Part shown: positions 35,475-44,780 of the stretch, piece after piece
How positions within the stretch are numbered: the stretch's first letter is position 1
How the letters are laid out: the number at the start of each line of letters is the position of its first letter
DNA from: Paenibacillus sp. S150
Lineage (GTDB): Bacteria > Bacillota > Bacilli > Paenibacillales > Paenibacillaceae
Length of the DNA stretch: 64,000 nt
Reading direction: 5' to 3'
Assembly: GCF_019352175.1 (NCBI RefSeq)
Contig: NZ_JACBYI010000027.1
Span: 25,600 to 89,599 of the forward strand
Made by a program: the position numbers and the translations under genes
Notes under the pieces: model-generated
Told to the model about the DNA's origin: nothing
The model's database searches: none
The model's input: only the letters and a program-made list of their open reading frames with translations

Positions 35475-35653
35475 TTTAAAGTGCATTTTATCCTTATTAC
35501 TGGAAATCTAGTGTTTCCCGCTACTTTGGGGGTATTTCGTGCTGCGAAAGGGGGTGATAAAACACATTGCTTCAGTAAGTAGAGGAGGTGACGAATGGAA
35601 AGTCTAATTATCGGGTTTTCAGTACATCAAAATATAAGGGGATGTAAATAGGG

Positions 35654-36661
35654 ATGTATAAGCGCAATCATAAAAAAAAGATCATTTGTCTGCTTTTCAT
35701 GGTTCTTGCGTTATTGGCTCCTGCGATAGGGCTGGATAATCTTCCTACAGCATCGGCGGCTACTTCGGGGTATCGCGGTGTGAATTGGGCCGATGGCCGG
35801 GACAATTATGTCAACGGCTGGGTCATTCCGTCAGGTTTAACCGCTTCCGAGACCTATTCCAGCGCTGCAGTGATTGCTGATAGGGTAATCAGCGGATTTC
35901 AGACAAACTTAGGTGCCAATACGGTTCGCATGCCAATCAATGAACCAAGTGTACTTGAATCATGGTGGGGGGTATATACAGGAGCGATTGATAAGGCACT
36001 TAGCAAGAATATGAAAGTAGTTCTGGCTTATTGGCCATGGCATAACGGGAAGCCGGATGATATGAACAGATTCTACTCCATGTGGCAGAGTGTAATTGAC
36101 AAATACGGTTCTAATACGAATGTCTATTTCGAAATAATGAACGAACCCTATGGTTACAGCCAAACGGACTGGTTAAATGTGGCAGCGGCGTGGCTAAGCA
36201 GATTTCCCGGCGTTCCGCGGGGACAAATCCTGGTTAGCGGTACCGGATATAGCGATACTGTTGCGGCAGTCGGAAACGACTCCAGATTTAAAGATTGTTT
36301 ATTGTCCCAGCATATTTACTGGCACTGGCATACAGACAAGATCACAGAGCAGGCATGGAAAGATGAGCTGGTAAGGCGGGTTGGCAGCCACTCCAGCCGA
36401 ACCATTGTCACCGAGTACGGTGCGGACATGACGACAGGAATCAATTACAACGGATCCATTAATGGCAACCCCCGGATTGCATTTATGTACGGTGTTCCGA
36501 ACAAAATGCGCGAGCTTGGCATGGGCAGCGTGTATTGGCCTGGACTAAGAGACGGAGATGCCTACAGTATCCAATCACGCACAGGAACCGGCTCAAACAT
36601 AACGCTTCAAACTACGAACGCTTCAGGCAGAGTCCAGATCCGTTGGGCCTGGGGGCTATAA
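35654..36661 (+). CDS. Secreted GH5-type glycoside hydrolase (cellulase/mannanase superfamily)
   Basis: The 335-residue protein has a classical signal peptide (YKRNHKKK, hydrophobic core, then ASA near residue 35). The (beta/alpha)8 barrel shows the acid/base Glu164 in EIMNEPYGYS and nucleophile Glu254 in TIVTEYGADM. Trp-rich strand ends (LAYWPWHNG, HIYWHWHTD) would line the sugar cleft. It belongs to the GH5 superfamily; the exact subfamily and substrate cannot be given. It follows the GH30 gene by 258 bases with its own upstream region and ends at a strong terminator. Confidence 0.85.
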   Translation: MYKRNHKKKIICLLFMVLALLAPAIGLDNLPTASAATSGYRGVNWADGRDNYVNGWVIPSGLTASETYSSAAVIADRVISGFQTNLGANTVRMPINEPSVLESWWGVYTGAIDKALSKNMKVVLAYWPWHNGKPDDMNRFYSMWQSVIDKYGSNTNVYFEIMNEPYGYSQTDWLNVAAAWLSRFPGVPRGQILVSGTGYSDTVAAVGNDSRFKDCLLSQHIYWHWHTDKITEQAWKDELVRRVGSHSSRTIVTEYGADMTTGINYNGSINGNPRIAFMYGVPNKMRELGMGSVYWPGLRDGDAYSIQSRTGTGSNITLQTTNASGRVQIRWAWGL

Positions 36662-36700
36662 ATTCACCCGTTGATTGCTTCTAAAAAGAACCGTTTGGAA

Positions 36701-36760
36701 AAGCCCGCTACCGCATCCGTCAGGCTGTTGCCTGACCGAATGGCTGGAGGGGCTTTTTTT
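36701..36760 (+). terminator. Terminator after the GH5 gene
   Basis: AAGCCC and GGGCTT enclose an inner hairpin GTCAGG/CCTGAC, followed by seven T. It also separates the convergent binding-protein gene. Confidence 0.85.
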
Positions 36761-36809
36761 GCACAGATACCTTCAACCGTTTAACTTGGCTCTATGACGG
36801 TATCCCAAA

Positions 36810-38117
36810 TTATTGCTGCACGATGTCCTGTACGGCTTTATCGAGCTTTTCCAGGAGCTGATCGTGGCTCAGCTGGCCGCCCAGGTATTCCTGCATAGCT
36901 GCACCGAAGCCTTGGGTTACACCATCTGGGAACATATCCCAGTTCCAGCCGAGTGCGGCAGCGGATTTCTCCTGCACGGCAACGGCGACCTGGCCGATAT
37001 CGGCTGCATCGGTTTCAATATTATTTTCGGCCGGAATGAATTTGAATTCCTTGGTCAGATATGTTTTGCCGGTTTCCGAGCTTACGAGCCAATTGAGGAA
37101 GGCTTTGGCTTCTTCGGGATGGGCGGATTTGCTGTTCACGATATAGTTGTTGGGTACCCCCACAAGAATGGTTCCCTCTTTCTCGCTGATCGGAAGCGGA
37201 AGGAGGCCAAGATTCAGCGCCGGATCAATTTTGTCGATGTCGCCCTGAGTCCAGTTGCCTTGCAGCATCATTGCCGCCTTGCCGGATGCAAATTCAGCAA
37301 CCTGGGTAGCATAATCTGCAGTCATTTTGTTATCCTGCGCGTTGCCGAAGATAACGTCTACCAGGTCAAGCCATTGCTCGAACACGGCATTGCCCTTGAT
37401 GGTCTGCGTACCGGCTTTGACATCATCGATGAATTTCTTCGGATCAGGCTGGTGAGCCAGCCCGACGTTAACCAGGTGAATCCCCATGGACCACCATTCA
37501 TTGGTGGCTTCAAACGGTGTGATGCCTGCGGCCTTCAGTTTGGCTGCTGCATCCTTAAGCTGTGACAGAGTTTTGGGTTCTTCGGTAATTCCCGCTTCGC
37601 TGAACAGGTCCTTGTTATAAATAAGTCCGTAGCCTTCAACGTTCATCGGCATGCCGTACAGCTTGCCGTCCACCGTTGCCGGAGCTTTGGAGGTTGGAAT
37701 CAGACTTTCCACCCAAGGCTCGTTCGACAGATCGGCGGCACGGTCCATATAAGGAACCAGGGCCGTATAGCCGCCGTTATTGAAAATTTCCGGCTCGGAG
37801 CCGGAAGCGATCTCCGCTTTGAGCAGCGCACCGTAATCTTCGCCGCCGCCATGTGTCTCCACTTCAACCTTCACGCCGGTTTCTTTCTCATATTCTTCGG
37901 CCAGCGCGTTCAGCTGTTCGGCGATTTCAACCTTGAACTGGAACATCTTGATCGTTACATCTTTGGCCAGTGCTGCGCTTGTCTCCGGCGCCGCTGTCTC
38001 TGCACCTGAATTGACAGCGTTTCCACCGCTGGCGGAATTATTATTGCCGCCATTGCCGCAACCTGCGATAATTAGTGTGCAAACGGTTGCGATAACAAAT
38101 GCGAGCTTTCTTTTCAT
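36810..38117 (-). CDS. Sugar ABC transporter substrate-binding lipoprotein 2
   Basis: The protein is 435 residues. The start at 38117 follows GGGAGG. A lipoprotein signal (MKRKLAFVIATVCTLIIAGC) has its lipid Cys at residue 20. A Gly/Asn/Ser-rich linker and an extracellular solute-binding family 1 domain follow. It is the last gene of a three-gene operon after two permeases and has a 107-base gap upstream with its own AAAAGTGGAT box. No ATPase is encoded nearby. The opposite YesM/YesN-type two-component system is the likely regulator. Confidence 0.93.
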   Translation of the reverse strand: MKRKLAFVIATVCTLIIAGCGNGGNNNSASGGNAVNSGAETAAPETSAALAKDVTIKMFQFKVEIAEQLNALAEEYEKETGVKVEVETHGGGEDYGALLKAEIASGSEPEIFNNGGYTALVPYMDRAADLSNEPWVESLIPTSKAPATVDGKLYGMPMNVEGYGLIYNKDLFSEAGITEEPKTLSQLKDAAAKLKAAGITPFEATNEWWSMGIHLVNVGLAHQPDPKKFIDDVKAGTQTIKGNAVFEQWLDLVDVIFGNAQDNKMTADYATQVAEFASGKAAMMLQGNWTQGDIDKIDPALNLGLLPLPISEKEGTILVGVPNNYIVNSKSAHPEEAKAFLNWLVSSETGKTYLTKEFKFIPAENNIETDAADIGQVAVAVQEKSAAALGWNWDMFPDGVTQGFGAAMQEYLGGQLSHDQLLEKLDKAVQDIVQQ

Positions 38118-38200
38118 AGTATAACCTCCCTGGTCTAGTGGTTCCTGCAACTTGATCGTAATGCATATGCGAAGGGACTTACACTTAATATTTTGCTCGA

Positions 38201-38219
38201 AAAAGTGGATATTGTTGCA
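38201..38219 (+). promoter_or_regulatory. AAAAGTGGAT box, copy 1
   Basis: This 19-bp element (AAAAGTGGATATTGTTGCA) matches 16 of 19 bases at 40041-40059. It is placed in the gap before the binding-protein gene. It may be a target of the AraC-type response regulator at 42077-43657. Confidence 0.45.
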
Positions 38220-38224
38220 AAGGG

Positions 38225-39061
38225 TCATCCCTTAATGGAGCCTGCGGTGACACCTTCAACAATATAACGCTGCAGCGACAGGAAGAACAAGAGGATTGGC
38301 GTGATCGCCATAACGAGGCCTGCAAGGGCAAGGTCCCACTTCTTGGTATACTGGCCGAAGAACTTGGTGACAGCCACCGGCAGAGTGGTCAGATCCTTGT
38401 TGCCCCCGATGACAAGCACCGGCAGCAGGTAGTCGTTCCAGATCCACAGCGTGTTCAGAATAATGACGGTTACAATGATCGGCATCAGCAGCGGGAAGAC
38501 GATCCGGAAGAAAACGCCGTACGGGCTTGAGCCGTCGACCCGGGCCGCTTCCTCCAGCTCTATGGGCACGCTCTTAATGAAGCCGTGGAACAGGAACACC
38601 GACAGCGGCATCCCGAAGCCGAGATAGCAGGCCACAATGCCGTACAGCTCTCCGCGCAGCTCCAGCATGCTGGTCACCCGGACCAATTGCAGCATCAGGG
38701 ACTGGAACGGGATGATCATCGCCGATACGAGCAGCAGGAACACCAAGGAGTTGAAGCGCGACGGCTTCCGGACGATCTGATAAGCGGCCATGGAGCTGAA
38801 CATCACAATGAAGATGACGCTCAGAACCGTGATCTGCAGCGAGTTCCAGAAGGCCTGCGGGAAATTGATCGCATCCCATACTTTGGAGTAGTTGTCCCAG
38901 TGGTACACCTGCGGGAAGGAGGCGGCGTCTATCAGAATCTCCTTCAGTCCCTTGACCGAGTTGCCCAGCACCAGATAGAACGGAGACAGAAACACGAGTG
39001 CCAGGAGAATGGCGGCGGTTTCCAGAATGAAATTGCTGAGACGGTATCTGCCGGTCTGCAT
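38225..39061 (-). CDS. Sugar ABC transporter permease (MalG-type)
   Basis: The 278-residue protein has six membrane helices, with the EAA loop (ELEEAARVDGSSPYGVFFRI) near residue 170. Its start codon overlaps the stop of the upstream permease by one base (TAATG), so translation is coupled. It is part of the second sugar importer. Confidence 0.93.
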   Translation of the reverse strand: MQTGRYRLSNFILETAAILLALVFLSPFYLVLGNSVKGLKEILIDAASFPQVYHWDNYSKVWDAINFPQAFWNSLQITVLSVIFIVMFSSMAAYQIVRKPSRFNSLVFLLLVSAMIIPFQSLMLQLVRVTSMLELRGELYGIVACYLGFGMPLSVFLFHGFIKSVPIELEEAARVDGSSPYGVFFRIVFPLLMPIIVTVIILNTLWIWNDYLLPVLVIGGNKDLTTLPVAVTKFFGQYTKKWDLALAGLVMAITPILLFFLSLQRYIVEGVTAGSIKG

Positions 39062-39951
39062 TATGCCGACACCTCCTTCCGTTTGGTAAGCCAGACCTGT
39101 GTGACAGTGATCAGGGAAACGGCGAAGAAGAAGAGCAGCGCTTTGGCGGTGCCGAGGCCGTAACGGTTGTTGATCAGCGCTTCCGCATAGATATTATAGG
39201 CGAGCGACTGGGTTGAGGTTCCCGGTCCGCCTTTGGTCAGCGACAGGTTGAGGTCGAACATTTTGAAGGCATTCGAAGTGGTCAGGAACAGGCAGATGGT
39301 GATGGCGGGCATGATCAAAGGGACATAGACGCTTCGGAATAATTGCGGAGCGCGTGCGCCGTCAATCTTGGCCGCTTCAACCAGGTCTTTGGGAATTCCG
39401 GCCAGAGCAGCGATGTAAATGACCATCATATACCCGGCGGTCTGCCAGACGAATACGATTACGAGGCCCCAGAAGCCGGTACCCGGTGTACCCAGCCAAG
39501 GCAGCTGGAAGAACGAGATGCCGGTGATCCCGCCGATGGTGGCGAAGCCTTTGGTGAAGATGAATTGCCAGATGTAGCCCAGCAGAATGCCGCCGATTAC
39601 ATTGGGCATGAAAAAGATGGTGCGCAGCACCTTCTTGGTCTTCAGTGTTGTCATCAGCAGAAAAGCGAGCAGAAGGGCAAGGACGTTCGCAGCAATAACG
39701 GATACTATGGTGAAGCGCAGGGTAAACAGCAGGGATTCCCAGAACTTGTCATCGTTCGTAAAAATCCGTTTCCAGTTGGCCGCGCCGGTCCAGAACGCTT
39801 TGTCCAGATCCAGCCCGTTCCAGTCGGTGGAGGAGTAATAGAAGCCGAGAATGAAGGGGGTGACCACGATGGTCAGGAAAAAGATCAGGGCGGGCCAGAG
39901 GAAAATAATTTGCTGTCCCCAGCCTCTTTGCAGGTGCAGAGCTTTTCTCAT
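39061..39951 (-). CDS. Sugar ABC transporter permease (MalF-type)
   Basis: The 296-residue protein has six membrane helices and the EAA loop (DLVEAAKIDGARAPQLFRSV) near residue 190. It is the first gene of the minus-strand importer operon. It is divergent from the histidine kinase at 40201, with 249 bases between that carry an AAAAGTGGAT box and two direct repeats. Confidence 0.93.
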   Translation of the reverse strand: MRKALHLQRGWGQQIIFLWPALIFFLTIVVTPFILGFYYSSTDWNGLDLDKAFWTGAANWKRIFTNDDKFWESLLFTLRFTIVSVIAANVLALLLAFLLMTTLKTKKVLRTIFFMPNVIGGILLGYIWQFIFTKGFATIGGITGISFFQLPWLGTPGTGFWGLVIVFVWQTAGYMMVIYIAALAGIPKDLVEAAKIDGARAPQLFRSVYVPLIMPAITICLFLTTSNAFKMFDLNLSLTKGGPGTSTQSLAYNIYAEALINNRYGLGTAKALLFFFAVSLITVTQVWLTKRKEVSA

Positions 39952-40040
39952 ATGGAGTCTCCTTTATATAGTTAATCAACGGGTTCACACCTTCATTATA
40001 GGAACAGGCCGGAACGACCAACACTCAATTTGATGATGAT

Positions 40041-40154
40041 AAAAGTGGATTATATTGCAGCGGATGCTTCTTAAGCGAATTTTGCTGCACAGTATGTTCA
40101 AAGAAGCGGAGCTTCCGCAAAACTTAGCGGATGCTTCCCAAACGGGTTTTGCAC
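40041..40154 (+). promoter_or_regulatory. Shared control region: AAAAGTGGAT box, copy 2, and 28-bp direct repeats
   Basis: AAAAGTGGATTATATTGCA is at 40041-40059. Directly after it, AGCGGATGCTTCTTAAGCGA (40059 onward) and AGCGGATGCTTCCCAAACGG (40127 onward) begin two imperfect 28-bp direct repeats, 68 bases apart, each ending in TTTTGC. A GCGGAGCTTCCGC inverted repeat lies between. These are plausible binding sites for the divergent operons' regulator. Confidence 0.45.
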
Positions 40155-40200
40155 GACGTTATGCAGGATGTCTATGCTACAGAACTTTCAGGAGGTCAGC

Positions 40201-42015
40201 ATGTTCAAAAACAGCATCCGGACCCGGCTGATGGCGCTTGTGCTGCTGGCCTCGGTGATACCGTCAGCGATTTCGGTTACTTTCTCTTATCTCTACACCA
40301 AGCAATCGGTCACCGAGCAGTCCGTGAAGCAGAATACGAAGCTGCTGACGCTCGGGGAAGGCAATCTAAGCAGCTACTTCAGCGGTATGAACCAGCAGGC
40401 CATGACGCTGTACAGCGGCATCAATGTGCCCAGCTCTTTTTATACCACGCTGCTCACTGCCAAAAACCCGGAGTATCTCCCTCCCGGCACCGCTGTTCCG
40501 GATACCCGGGCCGTGATTTCCACCCAGCTGTACAATTTATTCCTCTCTGACCGGAACACCTTTCAGATTCATCTGTATGTCCGGGCGGCGGGGCAATCCA
40601 ATCTGCTGCTGGGCGGCTTGTTCCGCCGGGAGGTGAACGGCAGCAACGCTTCCGCAGAAGACCCGGAGGGCACGTACCGCCCCTACATTGAGGTCACGCA
40701 TATGGACCATCAATACGGGATGAAATCCGGGTTTCCTAATTTGAGGCCGGGAAGCGAGCCGGTGTTTACTGCGCATTTTCCTATCTACAAGACCCCAAGC
40801 CCGGAGGTTCTGGCCGACCTTTCCATTGACTACCGCCTCACGGAGCTGGAAGAGATCGTCAAATCCATGTACAATTCGGATACGGAACGCCTGTATATAT
40901 TGAATGAACAGGGACAAGCTTTGTTCGCTTCTGATCCCGACTGGATCGGCAAGCCGGTGGCGGCAGGCTGGAGCCAATTTCCCGGGAACGCGGGCAGCGG
41001 CCATTTTACCTGGAAGAAGGATGGGTTCAAGGGGATTGTCATGTACCGGCAGATTGAGGAGCCGTTGTTCAAGGGCAGCATTATCAAGCTGGTTCCCTAC
41101 GAGGATTTGTACGGCGATGCCCGGATCGTCACCCGGTTCAATACCGGAATTGGCGTGCTGTTTCTGCTGGCGGGCGGGATCAGTGCGGTGCTCATCTCCA
41201 TTGGCTTCACCAGGCCGATCAAGAAGCTGATCTCATTCACCCAAAAGGTGCAGACCGGGCAGCTAGATGCGCATATGGATGCTGAACGGGAGGATGAATT
41301 CGGCCTTCTGACACGCAAAATCACGGGCATGACCCGGACGATCAACGACCTGATCCTCAAGGAATACAAGCTGGAGCTGGCGAACAAGACCAACCAGCTG
41401 AAGGCGCTGCAGGCCCAGGTCAATCCGCATTTTCTGTATAATGCCCTGCAGTCCATTGCCAGCTTGTCCTTGCGGTACAATGCGCCGAAGGTGTATGATC
41501 TCATCTATTCGCTCGGCAGCATGATGCGCTATTCCATGAATACGGAACGGGCGCAGGTACCGCTCCGTGACGAGATTGAGCATGTGCAGAACTATGTCAT
41601 CCTGCAGACGGAGCGCTTTGGCGAAGAGAATCTGTATTTTACCGTCGATGCTGAAGAAGAGGCGCTGGATGTGGTTGTGCCGAAGATGATCCTGCAGCCC
41701 ATCGTAGAAAATATCTTCAAGCACGGCTTCGCGGACGGCATTCAGGGCGGGGTCATCTCCATCGGCTGCGCGCTGGATGGGCAGGGCCGGCTCATGCTTG
41801 CCGTCAAGGATAACGGCAAAGGGATTGCGCCTCAGCGGCTGGAGGAAATCACTGCCGGACTCGCAGGCAGCGGCGGAACGGCGCATGAGGAGATCGGACT
41901 GTACAATGTGCTGGCCCGGCTGCGCCTGCAGATGGGCAGCGAGGCGCAGCTGCTGCTGCGTGATAACGGCGGCGGAGGCATAACGGTCACGCTTATCATT
42001 CCGCTGGACGGATAA
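40201..42015 (+). CDS. YesM-type (LytS/HisK_5) sensor histidine kinase
   Basis: The 604-residue protein starts at 40201 after CAGGAGG. It has a first membrane helix (about 10-30), a large external Cache-like sensor (about 31-300), a second helix (about 305-330), and HAMP (about 330-385). A His_kinase domain carries the phospho-acceptor in QVNPHFLYNALQSI near residue 418, and the ATPase domain has PIVENIFKHG and KDNGKGI. In Bacilli these kinases sense polysaccharides or their binding proteins and pair with AraC-type regulators next to sugar ABC operons, as here. Confidence 0.94.
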   Translation: MFKNSIRTRLMALVLLASVIPSAISVTFSYLYTKQSVTEQSVKQNTKLLTLGEGNLSSYFSGMNQQAMTLYSGINVPSSFYTTLLTAKNPEYLPPGTAVPDTRAVISTQLYNLFLSDRNTFQIHLYVRAAGQSNLLLGGLFRREVNGSNASAEDPEGTYRPYIEVTHMDHQYGMKSGFPNLRPGSEPVFTAHFPIYKTPSPEVLADLSIDYRLTELEEIVKSMYNSDTERLYILNEQGQALFASDPDWIGKPVAAGWSQFPGNAGSGHFTWKKDGFKGIVMYRQIEEPLFKGSIIKLVPYEDLYGDARIVTRFNTGIGVLFLLAGGISAVLISIGFTRPIKKLISFTQKVQTGQLDAHMDAEREDEFGLLTRKITGMTRTINDLILKEYKLELANKTNQLKALQAQVNPHFLYNALQSIASLSLRYNAPKVYDLIYSLGSMMRYSMNTERAQVPLRDEIEHVQNYVILQTERFGEENLYFTVDAEEEALDVVVPKMILQPIVENIFKHGFADGIQGGVISIGCALDGQGRLMLAVKDNGKGIAPQRLEEITAGLAGSGGTAHEEIGLYNVLARLRLQMGSEAQLLLRDNGGGGITVTLIIPLDG

Positions 42016-42076
42016 GTGGAAAATGTAAAAATCCAAAGCTTAACTTATATAGATACTTACAAAGGAGCGGTAAGCG

Positions 42077-43657
42077 ATGAAGGTGCTGATAGTAGACGAT
42101 GAGAAGCATGTGCGGGAGGCCATCCGCTATTTTGTACCGTGGGAGAAGCACCATATTGCCGGCATTTATGAGGCGACCAACGGGCAGGAGGCGATGCGGA
42201 TCATGCAGGAGCAGCAGCCCGCGGTTGTCTTCACGGATATGCGCATGCCGCTTGTGGATGGCGCGGAGCTGCTGGAGTGGCTGCACAGCCATTATCCGCA
42301 TACGAAGACCATTGTGATCAGCGGCTATCAGGATTTCAACTATGTGAAGCCGGCGATTGTCTACGGCGGAACGGATTATTTGCTGAAGCCGCTGAACAGC
42401 AAGCAGCTGATTGCCGCCGCCGAGCATGCCTTCCAGCTGTGGCTGGAGGAGGAAGAGGAACGGCGGCAGGCGCACCGCCGGAATATGCAGCTGAATGTGC
42501 TGCGGCCGCTCTATTGGGACAAGGCGCTCTCGGATTTGGTGGCCGGACAGGCTTCTTTTCAGGAATTGAAGAATTCGCTGAGCGAAGAACTTGGCATGCC
42601 GTTGTTTGTGTCAGAGTGCAGAATTGCGGTCATCTCTCTCCAGGGGGCGGACTGCCGGCTGCTGCAGAGATTTCACGGTGATGTGGCATTGACCTCCTTC
42701 GTGCTGGCGAACGTCTGCAATGAGGTGCTTGCACCGAAGCACAGCGGCTTCGCCTTTCGCAGCTGGCAGGCCGGTGTGGATCTTGTCCTGCTGTTCTGGA
42801 CTGCTGTCATGGAGGCGGAGGAAGAGGTTCACAGCATTAACGAGTCCATCAGGCAGACCTACGGCGTGCAGCTGGATATCGGACTCAGCCCTCCGGGCAT
42901 TTTTCCGGAAGGGCTGCATACGGCTTTCCGCCAGGCACGGCAGGGGCTGAACGAGCGGAATCTGCTGCAGCGGGAAGGGCGGATTCACCTGTACCGGGAG
43001 CATCAGGCGGGAAGTGGGCCTGTGGAGAGCTACGCCTTCGAAGAGCAGCTGGACAAGCTGAGAATTGCCGTCCTCTCCGGTGATTTGGACAAAATGGAAC
43101 AGACCGTCGAGGAATGGTCGGCTCAGCTGGCCGCGCTGCCGCTGCTGACGGAGAGCCGCTTCCTGCGGCTTCAGGAAGAGATTGCGGCGGTCCTGCGCCG
43201 CCTGCATCCGAATGAGGAGATTTCGTTCGGATACTGTTATGACGGCGAGGGTCTGTTCTCTGTGTTGAATTGGCGGGATCAGCTCAAGGAATTGCTGCAG
43301 CGCCTCTCCAAGGGGAATACCCAGACGCCGGACGGCAGGCTTGTTGAAGAGATCAGGCAGTATCTGGCCCGGAATTATGCCCGGGATATGACGCTGCAGC
43401 ATATTGCCGAGCGCTTTTTTATCAGCAGGGAGAATGTTTCGCGGAAGTTCAAGCAGATTACAGGGGAGAATCTTTCCGATTATCTAACCGATCTCCGTGT
43501 CGACAAAGCCAAAACGCTGCTGCGGAATACAAATCTGCGGCTGTCTCAGGTTTCGGAGCTTGTCGGTTATGAGGATGAGAAATATTTCAGCCGGGTTTTC
43601 AAAAAGTCCACCGGGCAGACGCCCCGTGAATACCGCAAGCAGGGGGAAAGCCTGTAG
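42077..43657 (+). CDS. YesN-type response regulator with AraC DNA-binding domain
   Basis: The 526-residue protein has a receiver domain (1-120) with DDE acidic pocket, Asp in FTDMRMP and Lys in LLKPL. The middle region (about 150-410) has no recognised motif. Two AraC helix-turn-helix units make up the C-terminus (about 425-525; MTLQHIAERFFISRENVSRK and LRLSQVSELVGYEDEKYFSR). It starts 61 bases after the kinase with GGAGCGG. It probably activates the divergent sugar importer at 36810-39951. Confidence 0.94.
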   Translation: MKVLIVDDEKHVREAIRYFVPWEKHHIAGIYEATNGQEAMRIMQEQQPAVVFTDMRMPLVDGAELLEWLHSHYPHTKTIVISGYQDFNYVKPAIVYGGTDYLLKPLNSKQLIAAAEHAFQLWLEEEEERRQAHRRNMQLNVLRPLYWDKALSDLVAGQASFQELKNSLSEELGMPLFVSECRIAVISLQGADCRLLQRFHGDVALTSFVLANVCNEVLAPKHSGFAFRSWQAGVDLVLLFWTAVMEAEEEVHSINESIRQTYGVQLDIGLSPPGIFPEGLHTAFRQARQGLNERNLLQREGRIHLYREHQAGSGPVESYAFEEQLDKLRIAVLSGDLDKMEQTVEEWSAQLAALPLLTESRFLRLQEEIAAVLRRLHPNEEISFGYCYDGEGLFSVLNWRDQLKELLQRLSKGNTQTPDGRLVEEIRQYLARNYARDMTLQHIAERFFISRENVSRKFKQITGENLSDYLTDLRVDKAKTLLRNTNLRLSQVSELVGYEDEKYFSRVFKKSTGQTPREYRKQGESL

Positions 43658-43758
43658 CAAACCTGCATGCCTTGTCTTTCAGTTTTTCCCAGCATTTGAC
43701 CGATAGTAAAGACATGGACAATTGTACATATTCATTCGGTTGATTCGGGAGGACGGGC

Positions 43759-44766
43759 ATGGAAAGATATCTGGGCAAAAAAATTAAAAATGATTTGATC
43801 AATGCCTACGGAGTAACGGTAATTCCCGCGAACAGCATTCTGAATGCAGAGCAACTGGAGCTCATCCGCAAGCAAAAAATCAATGTTCTCGACATTATCT
43901 TTGCGGGGGAGGAAGGACAGGCGCCTTCCAGCAAGGAGATGGCCTATAACGTAGTGAACTTATCGAAGAATTTATTCGAGTCCTTCAGGATCTCACGCAA
44001 GGTTCCGCTTGCAGATATCCGCAAGGAGGTTGTGCCTGTTGTGCAGGAAATATCCCGTAACCCCGATATTTTTGCCTTGTTCGATGCGATTCAGGGCAAA
44101 GACGACTATACATATCAGCACAATATCGGGGTGGGCGTATTGTCCACACTGATCGGCAGATGGCTGAAGATGAGTGAGGCGGAGCTGTCGGTGCTGTCGC
44201 TGGCCGCAACCCTTCATGATATCGGCAAGCTCAAAATTCCCGCCGAGATCCTGAACAAACCGGGCAAGCTGTCCCCGGATGAATTTGAACTGGTCAAGAA
44301 GCATACGATTCTGGGCTATGAAATGCTGAAGGAAACCACCGGAGCGAACTCTCATATTACGCTGACGGCACTGCAGCACCATGAACGGAATGACGGCAGA
44401 GGATATCCTCTGGGTCTAAAGGAAGAGCAGATCGACAGCTACGCCAAGATCGTTGCCGTGGCCGATATTTTTCATGCCATGTCCTCCAGACGCCCTTATC
44501 ATGAGCCGGTGCCCTTCCACGTCATTGTCGATCAGATGAGAAGAGGGAGCTTTGGCGCGCTTGACCCGTTTATCGTTTCCGTGTTCCTTGAGAATATTGT
44601 GAAGCGCACTGTAGGCCGCGAAGTGGTTCTGACTGATGGGCGCGTCGGTGAAATCGTCTATTTGAACCCCCATGATATTGAAACTCCGCTGGTTAAAGTC
44701 GATGATGAGTACATTGACCTGAGCAAGCTGAATACAATTAAGATTAAAGAGATCAGCATTGAGTAA
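43759..44766 (+). CDS. HD-GYP domain protein (probable c-di-GMP phosphodiesterase)
   Basis: The protein is 335 residues. An N-terminal DUF3391-like region (1-110) precedes an HD-GYP domain: THDIGK-type motif LHDIGKLKIPAEILNKP near residue 155 and HHERNDGRGYP near residue 212, with the other metal-binding His residues in place. The intact GYP signature suggests activity on c-di-GMP. The C-terminal about 50 residues (VVLTDGRVGEIVYLNP...) form a small beta domain often found after HD-GYP. It is a single gene, with GGGAGG before the ATG. Confidence 0.9.
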   Translation: MERYLGKKIKNDLINAYGVTVIPANSILNAEQLELIRKQKINVLDIIFAGEEGQAPSSKEMAYNVVNLSKNLFESFRISRKVPLADIRKEVVPVVQEISRNPDIFALFDAIQGKDDYTYQHNIGVGVLSTLIGRWLKMSEAELSVLSLAATLHDIGKLKIPAEILNKPGKLSPDEFELVKKHTILGYEMLKETTGANSHITLTALQHHERNDGRGYPLGLKEEQIDSYAKIVAVADIFHAMSSRRPYHEPVPFHVIVDQMRRGSFGALDPFIVSVFLENIVKRTVGREVVLTDGRVGEIVYLNPHDIETPLVKVDDEYIDLSKLNTIKIKEISIE

Positions 44767-44780
44767 AGAAAGGCTTGTTT

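Noticed and set aside
36813..37565. A 250-codon plus-strand frame opposite the second sugar-binding protein
   Set aside because: It is an antisense shadow of a gene with a clear lipoprotein signal and operon context.
43658..43758. A c-di-GMP riboswitch before the HD-GYP gene
   Set aside because: The gap is about 100 bases and shows none of the GEMM core sequences.
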